A stretch of 15,812 bases of DNA from an uncultured Spirochaetales bacterium. GTDB lineage: Bacteria > Spirochaetota > Spirochaetia > Sphaerochaetales > Sphaerochaetaceae. The stretch lies in assembly GCA_937902565.1 (NCBI GenBank), contig CALFMX010000201.1, forward strand, positions 1 through 15,812, given 5' to 3'. Shown in pieces: positions 1 through 6,750 of this stretch (position 1 is the first letter of the stretch; each line of letters opens with the position of its first letter). The position numbers and the translations under genes are program-made. The notes beneath the pieces were generated by a model. The model searched no databases, had not been told where the DNA came from, and saw only the letters and a program-made list of their open reading frames with translations.

Positions 1-17
1 AGGCGGCGGCGATCCAT
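1..17 (-). CDS. Start of a second foreign gene (DUF1501-like?), cut by the window edge
   Basis: Only the first codons are present (M-D-R-R-R). An AGGGAG box lies seven bases upstream of the ATG (about 24-29), and the gene follows the DUF1800-like tail after a gap of about 43 bases. DUF1501 proteins often follow DUF1800 genes and often begin with a short arginine-rich, Tat-like N-terminus. This identification is inferred from context and not shown by sequence. Confidence 0.3.
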
Positions 18-264
18 GATGTTCTCCCTGGGCCGGTTGGTGGTGAGACTGGCGCCGCCCTCAGCGGCGCATGAATTCGGGCGAGGCCAGCAGGTAGGTG
101 TTGGCGCTCCGTGGCGATTTGGCTTGGGCGACCGCTGCCCGCGTGGCCGGCGACAGGTCCGCGTACAGGCCATTGCCCTCATTGGCCTTCAGCAGGTCGG
201 GCAGGGGCGGCAGTTCGACCGGGCCGCCGTCGCCGTCCTCCTTGTAGAAGCGCTGTGGCGCGCC
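1..264. other. Foreign-looking segment fused to the left end
   Basis: This stretch does not belong with the rest of the window. A hand count gives about 70% G+C for bases 1-240 and about 58% for bases 301-540. On the minus strand it encodes 66 residues resembling the C-terminus of DUF1800-family proteins (the ending LLASPEFMRR), followed after the stop by a Shine-Dalgarno-like AGGGAG and a new ATG reading MDRRR. In many proteobacteria a DUF1800 gene is followed directly by a DUF1501 gene, which fits this order. The break lies near bases 259-267, where OadB homology stops inside VIAG. A chimeric contig is the simplest explanation, and a real rearrangement is possible. The family call is from memory of the motif. 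Confidence 0.65.
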
Positions 265-1362
265 GGCGATGACGCTGGCGATCTGGCCGGCGACGTTGGC
301 ACCGACGGCATGCATCAGAAGATGGTTCTGGGGATCCGCTTCCTGACCCATGCGCTGGATGACCCGGGCGGACATCGGGAAGGCGGAGATGCCTGCCGCT
401 CCTACCATCGGGTTGATCTTCTTCTTGGTAAAGAGATTCAGGAACTTGGCAAAGAGCACACCGGCGATCGAGTCAAAGATGAAGGCCAGAAGGCCCAGGC
501 CCATGATCATCGCGGTCTGGACGGTCACAAACCCCTCTGCCTTCATCGTCGAGGCGATGGTGACCCCCAAGAGGAGGGTTATGAGGTTCACCAGCGTTGT
601 TTGGGCAGTCTCCGAGAGGGAGTCGAGCACCGCACACTCACGGATGAGGTTGCCGAACATCAGCAGCCCTACCAGGGAGACCGACGCCGGTGCCACATAG
701 CCGGCAACCACGGTCACGATGATCGGGAAGAGAATTTTCGCCCGCTTGGAGACAGCGCGGGGGTTGTAGGTCATATGGATCATCCGCTCCTTCTTCGTCG
801 TCACCAGCTTGATGGCAAACGGTTGTATGATCGGCACCAGTGCCATATAGGAGTAGGCAGCGATGGCGATCGGCCCCATATACTGGGAGCCCAACACCTG
901 GGCCACCAGGATTGAGGTCGGCCCGTCGGCAGCCCCGATGATCCCGATCGATGCGGCATCGACCAGGTTGAAGCCCAAGAGCGTCGCCACGCTGATCGTG
1001 GCGAAGATCCCCCACTGGGCTGCCGCCCCGAAGAGGATCAGCTTGGGATTGACCAGCAAGGGACCGAAGTCGATCATCGCCCCGATGCCGATGAAGAGCA
1101 GAAGCGGCATCGCCTCGGCTGCATTAATCCCCAGGGCAAAGAGCCAGTCGAGGATTCCCTCGACCTCTCCGATGCCGGCCATCATCTGTGTCACGGCCCC
1201 ACTGAAGGGCAAGTTCACCAAGATAGCACCAAAGCCCATGGGCAACAGCAGTGCCGGCTCCAGTTTCTTGGCGATGGCGAGGTAGATGAGCAGAGAGCCC
1301 ACCCCATACATAACCAATTGTTTCCACGTTGTAGCGAGAAGGCCGTCCAGCAAGAAGCTCAT
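61..1362 (-). CDS. oadB: Na+-translocating decarboxylase beta subunit (OadB type) with foreign C-terminal tail
   Basis: Integral membrane beta subunit of the biotin-dependent Na+-pumping decarboxylases (oxaloacetate, methylmalonyl-CoA or glutaconyl-CoA). It decarboxylates carboxybiotin and exports Na+. Residues 1-367 carry the family signatures: GIGAMIDFGPLL, GAADGPTSI in the conserved membrane-embedded segment, NPMVGAAGISAFPMSARV, and NHLLMHAVGANVAGQIASVIAG near the end. Many hydrophobic helices are visible. The substrate cannot be told from this subunit, and no alpha or gamma subunit is in the window. The usual last few hydrophobic residues are missing; after VIAG the frame continues into 66 hydrophilic residues of DUF1800 character. 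The reading frame is therefore a fusion, and the native stop is lost. The ATG at 1362 follows a G-rich run (GGGGGG, 1368-1373) that may serve as a weak Shine-Dalgarno sequence. A regulator is divergent upstream. Confidence 0.85.
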   Translation of the reverse strand: MSFLLDGLLATTWKQLVMYGVGSLLIYLAIAKKLEPALLLPMGFGAILVNLPFSGAVTQMMAGIGEVEGILDWLFALGINAAEAMPLLLFIGIGAMIDFGPLLVNPKLILFGAAAQWGIFATISVATLLGFNLVDAASIGIIGAADGPTSILVAQVLGSQYMGPIAIAAYSYMALVPIIQPFAIKLVTTKKERMIHMTYNPRAVSKRAKILFPIIVTVVAGYVAPASVSLVGLLMFGNLIRECAVLDSLSETAQTTLVNLITLLLGVTIASTMKAEGFVTVQTAMIMGLGLLAFIFDSIAGVLFAKFLNLFTKKKINPMVGAAGISAFPMSARVIQRMGQEADPQNHLLMHAVGANVAGQIASVIAGAPQRFYKEDGDGGPVELPPLPDLLKANEGNGLYADLSPATRAAVAQAKSPRSANTYLLASPEFMRR

Positions 1363-1439
1363 CGAGACCCCCCAAAAGAGTAAAAATAGGGGAAGAAGTT
1401 GACTTCGCCGATTGGCAATGAAGCTCCCCCGACGCCCTT

Positions 1440-1468
1440 ATCATAGAGGCTGGATGTGGATTGGTCAA
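1440..1468 (-). promoter_or_regulatory. Candidate sigma70-type promoter for oadB
   Basis: Read leftward: TTGACC (1468-1463), a 17-base spacer, then TATGAT (1445-1440). The predicted start near 1433 leaves a leader of about 70 bases before the ATG at 1362. The leader contains GAAGTCAACTTC (1397-1408), a short hairpin with five-base arms. A second -10-like TATAAT lies at 1486-1481 without a good -35. Confidence 0.5.
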
Positions 1469-1505
1469 ATGGGAGGCCCGATTATATGTGTCTCCCTGAC
1501 TTCTC

Positions 1506-1534
1506 TTGACAAAGTCATTGGCTTATCGGACCAT
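1506..1534 (+). promoter_or_regulatory. Candidate leaderless promoter of the AraC-type gene
   Basis: A perfect -35 TTGACA (1506-1511) is followed by 17 bases and a poor -10, GACCAT (1529-1534, three of six consensus bases). The -10 ends six bases before the ATG at 1541, the same geometry as several other first genes here. An alternative is TTGGTC/TATATG around 1461-1488, which would leave a leader of about 50 bases without a Shine-Dalgarno sequence. Confidence 0.4.
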
Positions 1535-1540
1535 TTTGCC

Positions 1541-2401
1541 ATGGAGCCGACAATCCTGAAAGAGACCACCTACTTCCACGATCCTTCCCTTCAGCTGAAA
1601 GTCATGAAGCGTGACCCTGAGATCGCCTATCGTCTCCATGGCCACGAGTTCCACGAGTTGGTCATCATCCAGAGTGGACGCGGCATTACCTTCACCCCCC
1701 AGGGTGATCATACCCTCGGGGAGGGGTCGGTCTTCTACGTGCCCCCGGGGGCCCAGCACGGCTACCGTGACCTCGATCACCTGGTCCTCTACAACATCAT
1801 CTGGAGCGACAGCGTGGTCAAGAAACAGACCTTCGACCTTGAACAACTACCGGGCTTCACCTCGATCTTCGGCTCCAAGGAGGTGGCGTTGATGCACCTC
1901 GTCCCCGCCCAACTCACCGAACTGCTGCCCATTATCCAGCTATTGGAGAAGGAGAGTGATGACCTCTCCTACGGCTCGGGGAGCCGCATCCTCGCCTACG
2001 CCTACCTGCTCGAAGTACTCGTCTCACTGAGCCGGATCTTTGACCAGACCCCCAGCAAGCAGAATCGCACAGCCCGCCAGCTCTGGGATGTTATCGCCTA
2101 CATGGATGGGCACCTCGATAGACCGCTGTCAACCGAGGAGCTTACCACCATCGCGGCGATGAGCAGCAGCACCCTCAACCGCACCTTCAAGCAGGCCACC
2201 GGCCTCTCCCCCATCGAGTTCCACATCCATAAGCGCATAGCACGAGCCTGCACCCTGATCCAGGAGCGCGGGCTCTCGATGGCTGGGGTGGGAGAAGCGT
2301 GCGGCTTCTCGGACCCCAACTACTTTTCACGTCAATTTCGCAAGGTCATGGGGATGAGCCCCAAGCAGTACCAGCGAATCTTCACCAGCCGCTTTACGTA
2401 A
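1541..2401 (+). CDS. AraC-family transcriptional regulator (cupin sensor + HTH, RhaS/RhaR-like layout)
   Basis: Sugar- or metabolite-responsive regulator of 286 residues. The N-terminal half is a cupin-type sensor domain: HGHEFHEL at residues 33-40, a small-residue turn SGRG, then GSVFYVPPGAQHGY. The C-terminal 105 residues or so form the double helix-turn-helix: SSSTLNRTFKQATGLSP in the first motif and the AraC signature GFSDPNYFSRQFRKVMGMSPKQY in the second. The frame is open back to a TTG at 1412, but the ATG at 1541 is preferred because domain homology begins there and a TTGACA box lies just upstream. No convincing Shine-Dalgarno sequence is seen. It is divergent from oadB, so oadB is a plausible target; the ligand is unknown. 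Its stop codon lies in TTACGTAA (2394-2401), which also holds the stop of the convergent SulP gene. Confidence 0.88.
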   Translation: MEPTILKETTYFHDPSLQLKVMKRDPEIAYRLHGHEFHELVIIQSGRGITFTPQGDHTLGEGSVFYVPPGAQHGYRDLDHLVLYNIIWSDSVVKKQTFDLEQLPGFTSIFGSKEVALMHLVPAQLTELLPIIQLLEKESDDLSYGSGSRILAYAYLLEVLVSLSRIFDQTPSKQNRTARQLWDVIAYMDGHLDRPLSTEELTTIAAMSSSTLNRTFKQATGLSPIEFHIHKRIARACTLIQERGLSMAGVGEACGFSDPNYFSRQFRKVMGMSPKQYQRIFTSRFT

Positions 2402-4019
2402 GCGCATCCAGGGCTTTCACCATCGAGGTGAAAATCCTCTCCTCTCCCACCAGAGGGATGAAATCGAGTCGCTCCATCAGTGAATGCACCGGATGTTGCA
2501 GCCCGACGAGGAAGATCTCCACACCCCGGGACTTACACATTCCAACAATCTCGCTGAGCTCGTTGACCGAGCTGTGGTCGATGGTGGGAACACCCCTGAG
2601 GCTGAGGATGATCCGCTCCGTCCCCTCTTCGATGAGCGACTCGGTGACGTGGGTCAGCTGATTCTGGCTACCGAAGAAGAGCGTGCCATCAACATAGACC
2701 GCCGTGGTCTTCTTGTCCCCGGGTTCGAGTTCAGAGACCACCGGGTCTATTTCGATGGAGATCTTGTGGCTCTTGATGATGAACATCACCATCGAGAAGG
2801 CGATACCGGCGAAGATGGCCACGGTCAGGTCAAAGAAGACCGTCGCTCCCATCGTAATCAGGAACTGGGCCATCGACGTCTTGATCCGCTTATGGAAGAT
2901 TCCCCTGATGGCAACCCAGTCATTCATCCGCCAGGCAGTGACGATCAGGACACCGGCCAGGGCGGCAAGGGGAATGCGGCTCAAAAATGGGCCGAGGAAG
3001 AACATCGACAGGAGCAGGGCAAGGGCGTGGATGATGCTCGTCAGCCGCGTCTGCTGTCCCGCCCTGATGGCAACCGAGGTACGTGCAATGGCCGCGGTGG
3101 CAGGGATCCCACCGAAGAAGGGGATGATGACGTTGCCTATCCCCTGTGCGTAGAGCTCACGTGTTGCATTGAACTTCTCATTCTTCATCTTCGACGCGTA
3201 GGTGCCACAGAGCAGACTCTCCACCATCCCCAACGCTGCAATCGAGATGGCAGGGGAGATGAGGGCGCCAAAGTGGTTCCATGGCAGAGAAAGAAGGTGG
3301 AGGCGATCATCTGCGAGCAGCGTGCGGGGGATGGCTCCCACCTCAGCGACCGGGAGGCTCAGCACCATCTGGGCGATGAGGGCGATGATGAGGCTGAGCA
3401 GGCTCGCATGGATCTTGGCGTTCCACTTCTTGGGCCAGAAGATCATGAAGAGGACGACAAAGAGGCCATAGGCCAACGCAGCGGGTTGGATTGGAAATCC
3501 ATCGCGAACGTACGATGCGATCATCTCGGGAATCTTCGTCCCGGTGCTGGTCACCCCGAAGAAGGGGTCGATCTGGCCGAAGGCGATGATGATGGCGATC
3601 CCACTGGTAAAGCCGGTGACGACCGGCGAGGGGATGTAAGAGACCAGGGCCCCGACCTTCAGTACCCCTGCTATCAGGCGGACCACCCCGCTGAGGAAGG
3701 TGGCAAAGAGCACCCCCTCGATGCCATAGTGCGCCCCCACGGTGATGAGGATCATCGCCATGGTCCCCGTCGGGCCGGAGATCTGGTAGGAGGCCCCACC
3801 GAGGCCGGCGATGACCAGGCCACTGATGATCGCCGTGATCAAACCGCTGGCGGCACTCTGGCCGGAGCTCACAGCGAAGGCGAGGGCCAGAGGCAGAGCG
3901 ACCGCAGCCACGGTCAGGCCCGCCATCAGGTCCTTGCTGAACTTTGTCTTGTTGTACCCGGAGAATTCTCGTTGAAGATCCGACAAAAAAGAAGCCGATT
4001 TCGGCTTTTCTACATGCAT
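2394..4019 (-). CDS. SulP-family anion transporter with C-terminal STAS domain
   Basis: Inner-membrane secondary transporter of the SulP (SLC26-like) family, 541 residues. Substrates in the family include sulfate, bicarbonate and dicarboxylates, and the sequence does not decide between them. The membrane domain shows family landmarks: LPLALAFAVSSG in the first helix, QISGPTGTMAMIL, SPVVTGFTSGIAIII, and the segment with GMVESLLCG, EL.AQGIGN, FGGIPATAAIARTSV. The last 100 residues are a STAS domain with TIDHSSVNEL at the position of the SpoIIAA phosphorylatable serine motif. The ATG at 4019 is chosen over a GTG at 4067 because a good promoter ends at 4057, upstream of 4019, and a G-rich Shine-Dalgarno-like GGTGGG sits next to it. 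The gene is convergent with the AraC-type gene, overlapping by eight bases. Gene products of this family are often called sulfate permeases, a call to treat cautiously. Confidence 0.88.
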   Translation of the reverse strand: MHVEKPKSASFLSDLQREFSGYNKTKFSKDLMAGLTVAAVALPLALAFAVSSGQSAASGLITAIISGLVIAGLGGASYQISGPTGTMAMILITVGAHYGIEGVLFATFLSGVVRLIAGVLKVGALVSYIPSPVVTGFTSGIAIIIAFGQIDPFFGVTSTGTKIPEMIASYVRDGFPIQPAALAYGLFVVLFMIFWPKKWNAKIHASLLSLIIALIAQMVLSLPVAEVGAIPRTLLADDRLHLLSLPWNHFGALISPAISIAALGMVESLLCGTYASKMKNEKFNATRELYAQGIGNVIIPFFGGIPATAAIARTSVAIRAGQQTRLTSIIHALALLLSMFFLGPFLSRIPLAALAGVLIVTAWRMNDWVAIRGIFHKRIKTSMAQFLITMGATVFFDLTVAIFAGIAFSMVMFIIKSHKISIEIDPVVSELEPGDKKTTAVYVDGTLFFGSQNQLTHVTESLIEEGTERIILSLRGVPTIDHSSVNELSEIVGMCKSRGVEIFLVGLQHPVHSLMERLDFIPLVGEERIFTSMVKALDALT

Positions 4020-4056
4020 CCCACCCACCCCCACGCTTCTATTGCAGCGCAGGTAT

Positions 4057-4085
4057 ATGATAACCACTGTGAGCTATAAACTCAA
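4057..4085 (-). promoter_or_regulatory. Promoter of the SulP gene
   Basis: Read leftward: TTGAGT (4085-4080), exactly 17 bases, then TATCAT (4062-4057). A start near 4050 gives a leader of about 30 bases to the ATG at 4019, which has a G-rich ribosome-binding site. It sits in the gap after the stop of gloA at 4098, so sulP need not rely on read-through. Confidence 0.6.
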
Positions 4086-4097
4086 GGGAACATCGCC

Positions 4098-4472
4098 TTA
4101 ACGCTTGGTGGGGACTATTTCAAGCCAATATCCATCGGGGTCAACGATGAAGTAGATCCCCATCGCCTTGTTCTCGTAGATAATGCAATCCATCTGCCGG
4201 TGCTTTGCCCGTGCCGCCTCAAGGTCATCGGTCTCGAAGGCGAGGTGGAACTCGTTGTCCCCGAGGTTGTAGGACTCCTTCTCCCAGTCACGCAGCCACG
4301 TCAGCTCCAGCTTGTGGGCCGACTCCCCGTCGCCGAGGAAGACGATGGTGTAGGAGCCGTCACTCGCCTCCTTGCGCCGTACCTCCACCAGGCCCAATGC
4401 CTCCTCATAGAATGCAAGCGACCGCTCCAGGTCTATGACGTTGATGTTGTTGTGTGCAAATCGAAATATCAT
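4098..4472 (-). CDS. gloA: Glyoxalase I (lactoylglutathione lyase-type VOC protein)
   Basis: Small cytoplasmic VOC-fold enzyme of 124 residues that isomerises the hemithioacetal of methylglyoxal and a thiol to an S-lactoyl thioester. The four metal ligands expected from E. coli GlxI (H5, E56, H74, E122) are matched by H7, E56, H76 and E118. The length fits the short Ni/Co-type bacterial enzymes. The ATG at 4472 is chosen because GGAGG lies six bases before it, and homology starts with MIFRFAHNNINV; in-frame starts further upstream lie inside the preceding gene. ATG and the upstream TGA overlap as ATGA (4472-4469), so translation is probably coupled to the metallo-hydrolase gene. Whether the thiol is glutathione or another low-molecular-weight thiol is unknown. 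Related VOC enzymes with other substrates are the main alternative. Confidence 0.85.
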   Translation of the reverse strand: MIFRFAHNNINVIDLERSLAFYEEALGLVEVRRKEASDGSYTIVFLGDGESAHKLELTWLRDWEKESYNLGDNEFHLAFETDDLEAARAKHRQMDCIIYENKAMGIYFIVDPDGYWLEIVPTKR

Positions 4473-5152
4473 GCAATCCTCCATGTATAGGGACTCGTGT
4501 CCAACGCTACTACCTCTCCATCCCACTCCCCCAGCTCTCCCCTCAGGCGCGAACAGACACTGCCATCACCCCAGAAGTGCATCGGGACCAACACATCCAC
4601 CGCAACACGCTCCAGCAAATCCTTCGCCCCGAGGCTGTACGCCTCCCCGAGGCGCGGGTCGACGGGGACGAAGGCGATATCGAGATGGGCCGGCAAACGA
4701 TCAAGCTCAGCCCGGTACGCCCTCGCCATCGCGCTGTTGTACGCCTCACTCTCCCCCTCCCAGTGCCAGTGGTTCAAATCCCCGCCGTAATAGAGGCGCT
4801 TGCCCTCGACCTCGAGCACAAAGGCCACCCCCTCATCGGTGGAGCGCAGGGTCTCGATCCCCACACCCGCCACCTCATGCTGCTCATGTGGCCCCATCCA
4901 GTGCACATCAAGGCCGTCCGGCACATCGGAGGCGGGGATATCGGAGGAGAGGACGAAGTGGGCTCCTGCTGGATGGGAGGCAAACTCAAAGATCGAGGGG
5001 TCGTAGTGGTCACTGTGCCGGTGGCTGGCAAAGACCACCAGGGCCTTCTCTGTAGCAGGAAGCGCAAAGGGGCCTGCAGTGTGGTCGAAGAGGAGCAATA
5101 GCTCTTCGCCCTCCACCAAGAATGCACTGTGTCCAAGGTAGGTACAATTCAT
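4469..5152 (-). CDS. MBL-fold metallo-hydrolase
   Basis: Cytoplasmic metallo-beta-lactamase-fold hydrolase, 227 residues. The metal-binding loop is HRHSDH (H44, H46, D48, H49). Further likely ligands are D125 in YYGGDLNHWHW and H192 in VPMHFWGD, and the N-terminus has the LGHSAFLV strand typical of UlaG-like proteins. No signal peptide is seen. The specific substrate cannot be read from the sequence. Its stop overlaps the start of gloA by four bases and it carries the gloA Shine-Dalgarno sequence in its last codons, so the two are co-translated. By analogy with GloB, it could hydrolyse a thioester made by GloA, but the sequence is not a canonical glyoxalase II (no THxHxDH motif), so this is only an idea. 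The ATG at 5152 lies six bases after a predicted -10. Confidence 0.8.
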   Translation of the reverse strand: MNCTYLGHSAFLVEGEELLLLFDHTAGPFALPATEKALVVFASHRHSDHYDPSIFEFASHPAGAHFVLSSDIPASDVPDGLDVHWMGPHEQHEVAGVGIETLRSTDEGVAFVLEVEGKRLYYGGDLNHWHWEGESEAYNSAMARAYRAELDRLPAHLDIAFVPVDPRLGEAYSLGAKDLLERVAVDVLVPMHFWGDGSVCSRLRGELGEWDGEVVALDTSPYTWRIA

Positions 5153-5158
5153 ACCACT

Positions 5159-5187
5159 ACCATGGGCTATCGGATGGAGGCTGTCAA
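5159..5187 (-). promoter_or_regulatory. Candidate leaderless promoter of the metallo-hydrolase/gloA operon
   Basis: Read leftward: perfect TTGACA (5187-5182), 17 bases, CATGGT as -10 (5164-5159), then six bases to the ATG at 5152. There is no Shine-Dalgarno sequence. Two palindromic elements lie directly upstream (5189-5217 and 5221-5234). Confidence 0.55.
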
Positions 5188-5188
5188 G

Positions 5189-5217
5189 CCGATTTCACTC
5201 CTGCAGGAGCCAATCGG
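5189..5217. repeat. Two-tier inverted repeat next to the metallo-hydrolase -35 box
   Basis: Outer arms CCGATT (5189-5194) and AATCGG (5212-5217) enclose a perfect 12-bp palindrome CTCCTGCAGGAG (5198-5209). It ends one base before the -35 of the leftward promoter, so it suits a regulator site. It could also fold as a hairpin at the 3' side of the araM transcript, but no T-tract follows. Confidence 0.5.
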
Positions 5218-5220
5218 TGA

Positions 5221-5234
5221 CACGGTGCACCGTG
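5221..5234. repeat. Perfect 14-bp palindrome upstream of the metallo-hydrolase promoter
   Basis: CACGGTGCACCGTG reads the same on both strands. Its centre is 24 bases from the centre of the neighbouring CTCCTGCAGGAG palindrome. It lies in the 177-base gap between the metallo-hydrolase and araM-type genes; the remainder of that gap (5235-5329) shows only weak GTATAG/CTATAC arms and no gene. Confidence 0.5.
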
Positions 5235-5329
5235 ATACCCTCCCACGTGCCAACAGTATAGCCGGTGAGCATAGAAACAGTTGTATGCCACTATACGTGA
5301 TAAGCCCCATTTCTTCGAACTATAGCCCC

Positions 5330-6604
5330 CTACACCAACCCCTCCAATACATTGAGTGCACGATCGTAGAGACCCAGCTCGTAGTAGAGGTCCAATATAG
5401 TGTACCGGTTGCGAATCATCTGTGCACCACGCACCGCTCGCTTGAGGCCATCCAGATCCGATCCGATCTCCATGGCTGTGGTAGGGGCACCGACAAGCGC
5501 AAGGGCTGAACGCAGCTCATCAAAGGGGGGCAACTGCTCGCCTATGCGCTCCTTGAGCTTTGGAAGGACCCCTGCCAATAGGCGCCTGCGCTCGACAAGC
5601 GCCTCTCCCTCGACAAACTTCTCCTTGGCGATGGCAAGCGTCTGTAGAACAATGCATTCATCTGTGAAGTGGGAGCGGATATCCGCCTCCCGTTCTAGCC
5701 AGCTCTGCTGGCCCTGCCCATAGCACTCACTCTCATCGAGGCGGAGCAGGTCCTCATAGAGCAGCACCATCGCCATGGTCCCCACCGCCACCTTGAAGCC
5801 ATGGCTGACCTCCTCCCCATCGAGGGCCAGGTGCTCCATCTCCCAGCAGTGGCTGACCAGATGCTCAGCGCCGCTTGCCGGCCTGCTATCCTCCATCACC
5901 TGCATCGCATAGCCGCTGGCTGCCAGCGACTCAAAGAGGCTGGCGATGGCCCTGCAATCACCGTGGGCGATCTCCTTGGCCTGATTGTAGGCACGGCGCA
6001 GTGGGATCTGCACCATATCCCATACATCGGGGCGAATGGGGTGCACGCCCACCAGGTCGGCCAAAATCCAATCCATCCCCGCCGTGAACTTGGCCATGCA
6101 GTCGGCAAAACCGGAAGCGATCATCGCTTTTGGCGCCTCTTTAAGGATATTGGTATCACCCAACACCACCACAGGGGCATAACAGGCCATCGTTTGTTTG
6201 AATCCCTCAAAGTTGATAGCCGCCCCGAATGAGGTATATCCATCCATCGAGGGGGCGGTAGCGACCACCATATACGGGCGTTTCAATTCAAAGCTCGCGC
6301 GCTTGGTCACATCGTTGAGAGTTCCCGATCCAAGCGCCACGGCAATCGAATCATCCAACGCCAGACTCATGCGAACCTTTCGGATGGCATGCTCATTTGC
6401 ATAGGGGCGTGGATGGGCGTCAAAGACCAGCTGCCGCACCGCAAGGCCTGCCTGCTCCAGGGAGCGGATGGTCAGCAGACCAGCCGCCCTCATTGTATTG
6501 CCGTCGCCTACCAACAGGACCGACCTATGGCCGAACGCCTCTATGAAGAGCTCCCCTGCCTTGGAGACTGCTCCTGCTTCCACCAGTGAGATTTTGGTAT
6601 CCAT
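5330..6604 (-). CDS. egsA: sn-glycerol-1-phosphate dehydrogenase (AraM/EgsA family)
   Basis: Reduces dihydroxyacetone phosphate to sn-glycerol-1-phosphate with NAD(P)H, the stereoisomer used in archaeal lipids; in Bacillus AraM feeds a prenyl-glycerol phosphate pathway. The protein has 424 residues, somewhat longer than B. subtilis AraM. Seen: LVGDGNT near residue 32, the dinucleotide motif GSGTLNDVTK (92-101), TAPSMDGYTS (117-125), and the candidate metal ligands D168 in ASGFADCMAKF, H248 in SGAEHLVSHCWEM and H268 in SHGFKV. The family is related to dehydroquinate synthase and iron alcohol dehydrogenases, but the metal-site motifs favour AraM. The ATG at 6604 is chosen over a TTG at 6652 because homology begins at MDTKIS and an extended -10 sits six bases upstream. 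It appears to be transcribed alone, and no prenyltransferase (PcrB-like) gene is in the window. Confidence 0.88.
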   Translation of the reverse strand: MDTKISLVEAGAVSKAGELFIEAFGHRSVLLVGDGNTMRAAGLLTIRSLEQAGLAVRQLVFDAHPRPYANEHAIRKVRMSLALDDSIAVALGSGTLNDVTKRASFELKRPYMVVATAPSMDGYTSFGAAINFEGFKQTMACYAPVVVLGDTNILKEAPKAMIASGFADCMAKFTAGMDWILADLVGVHPIRPDVWDMVQIPLRRAYNQAKEIAHGDCRAIASLFESLAASGYAMQVMEDSRPASGAEHLVSHCWEMEHLALDGEEVSHGFKVAVGTMAMVLLYEDLLRLDESECYGQGQQSWLEREADIRSHFTDECIVLQTLAIAKEKFVEGEALVERRRLLAGVLPKLKERIGEQLPPFDELRSALALVGAPTTAMEIGSDLDGLKRAVRGAQMIRNRYTILDLYYELGLYDRALNVLEGLV

Positions 6605-6610
6605 ATCGAA

Positions 6611-6619
6611 AGAATACCA
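6611..6619 (-). promoter_or_regulatory. Extended -10 promoter of the egsA/araM-type gene
   Basis: Read leftward, TGG-TATTCT (6619-6611) is an extended -10 (TGnTATTCT). Six bases separate it from the ATG at 6604, placing the predicted start at or near the A of the ATG. There is no good -35 and no Shine-Dalgarno sequence. Confidence 0.5.
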
Positions 6620-6715
6620 CAGCAGGAGATGGTGAGGAAGCAGAGGAATCAATACTGATCGCCACCTTCACCTCGATGGCACAGGGGCCCGGAACGCCCT
6701 ATCTATCAAAGGCGC

Positions 6716-6744
6716 TTGCCCTCTGTGGCCCAGTGGGGTAGAGT
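6716..6744 (+). promoter_or_regulatory. Candidate leaderless promoter of the SGNH hydrolase
   Basis: TTGCCC (6716-6721), a 17-base spacer, TAGAGT (6739-6744), then six bases to the ATG at 6751. The TGGGG and CCCCA flanking the -10 (6734-6738 and 6747-6751) form five-base inverted arms. No Shine-Dalgarno sequence is present. Confidence 0.5.
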
Positions 6745-6750
6745 TGCCCC

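Noticed and set aside
16..915. 299-codon open frame on the plus strand
   Set aside because: It crosses the chimeric junction and is antisense to oadB; composition is Gly/Asp/His/Arg-rich with no homology recognised.
1412..1540. N-terminal extension of the AraC-type regulator from a TTG
   Set aside because: The extension has no family similarity and overlaps the promoter region of both divergent genes.
4020..4067. Upstream GTG start for the SulP gene
   Set aside because: A GTG at 4067 would lie upstream of the predicted transcription start, and the -10 box would be inside the coding sequence; the ATG at 4019 has a G-rich ribosome-binding site.
2484..4079. 531-codon open frame on the plus strand
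   Set aside because: It lies antisense to the well-supported SulP gene, is very rich in charged residues, Gly and His, and has no domain; typical of codon-bias shadow in GC-rich DNA.
5235..5329. Terminator or small gene downstream of the araM-type gene
   Set aside because: Only weak GTATAG/CTATAC arms with a long loop and repeated GGGGCT were found; no stem followed by a T-tract and no convincing short reading frame.
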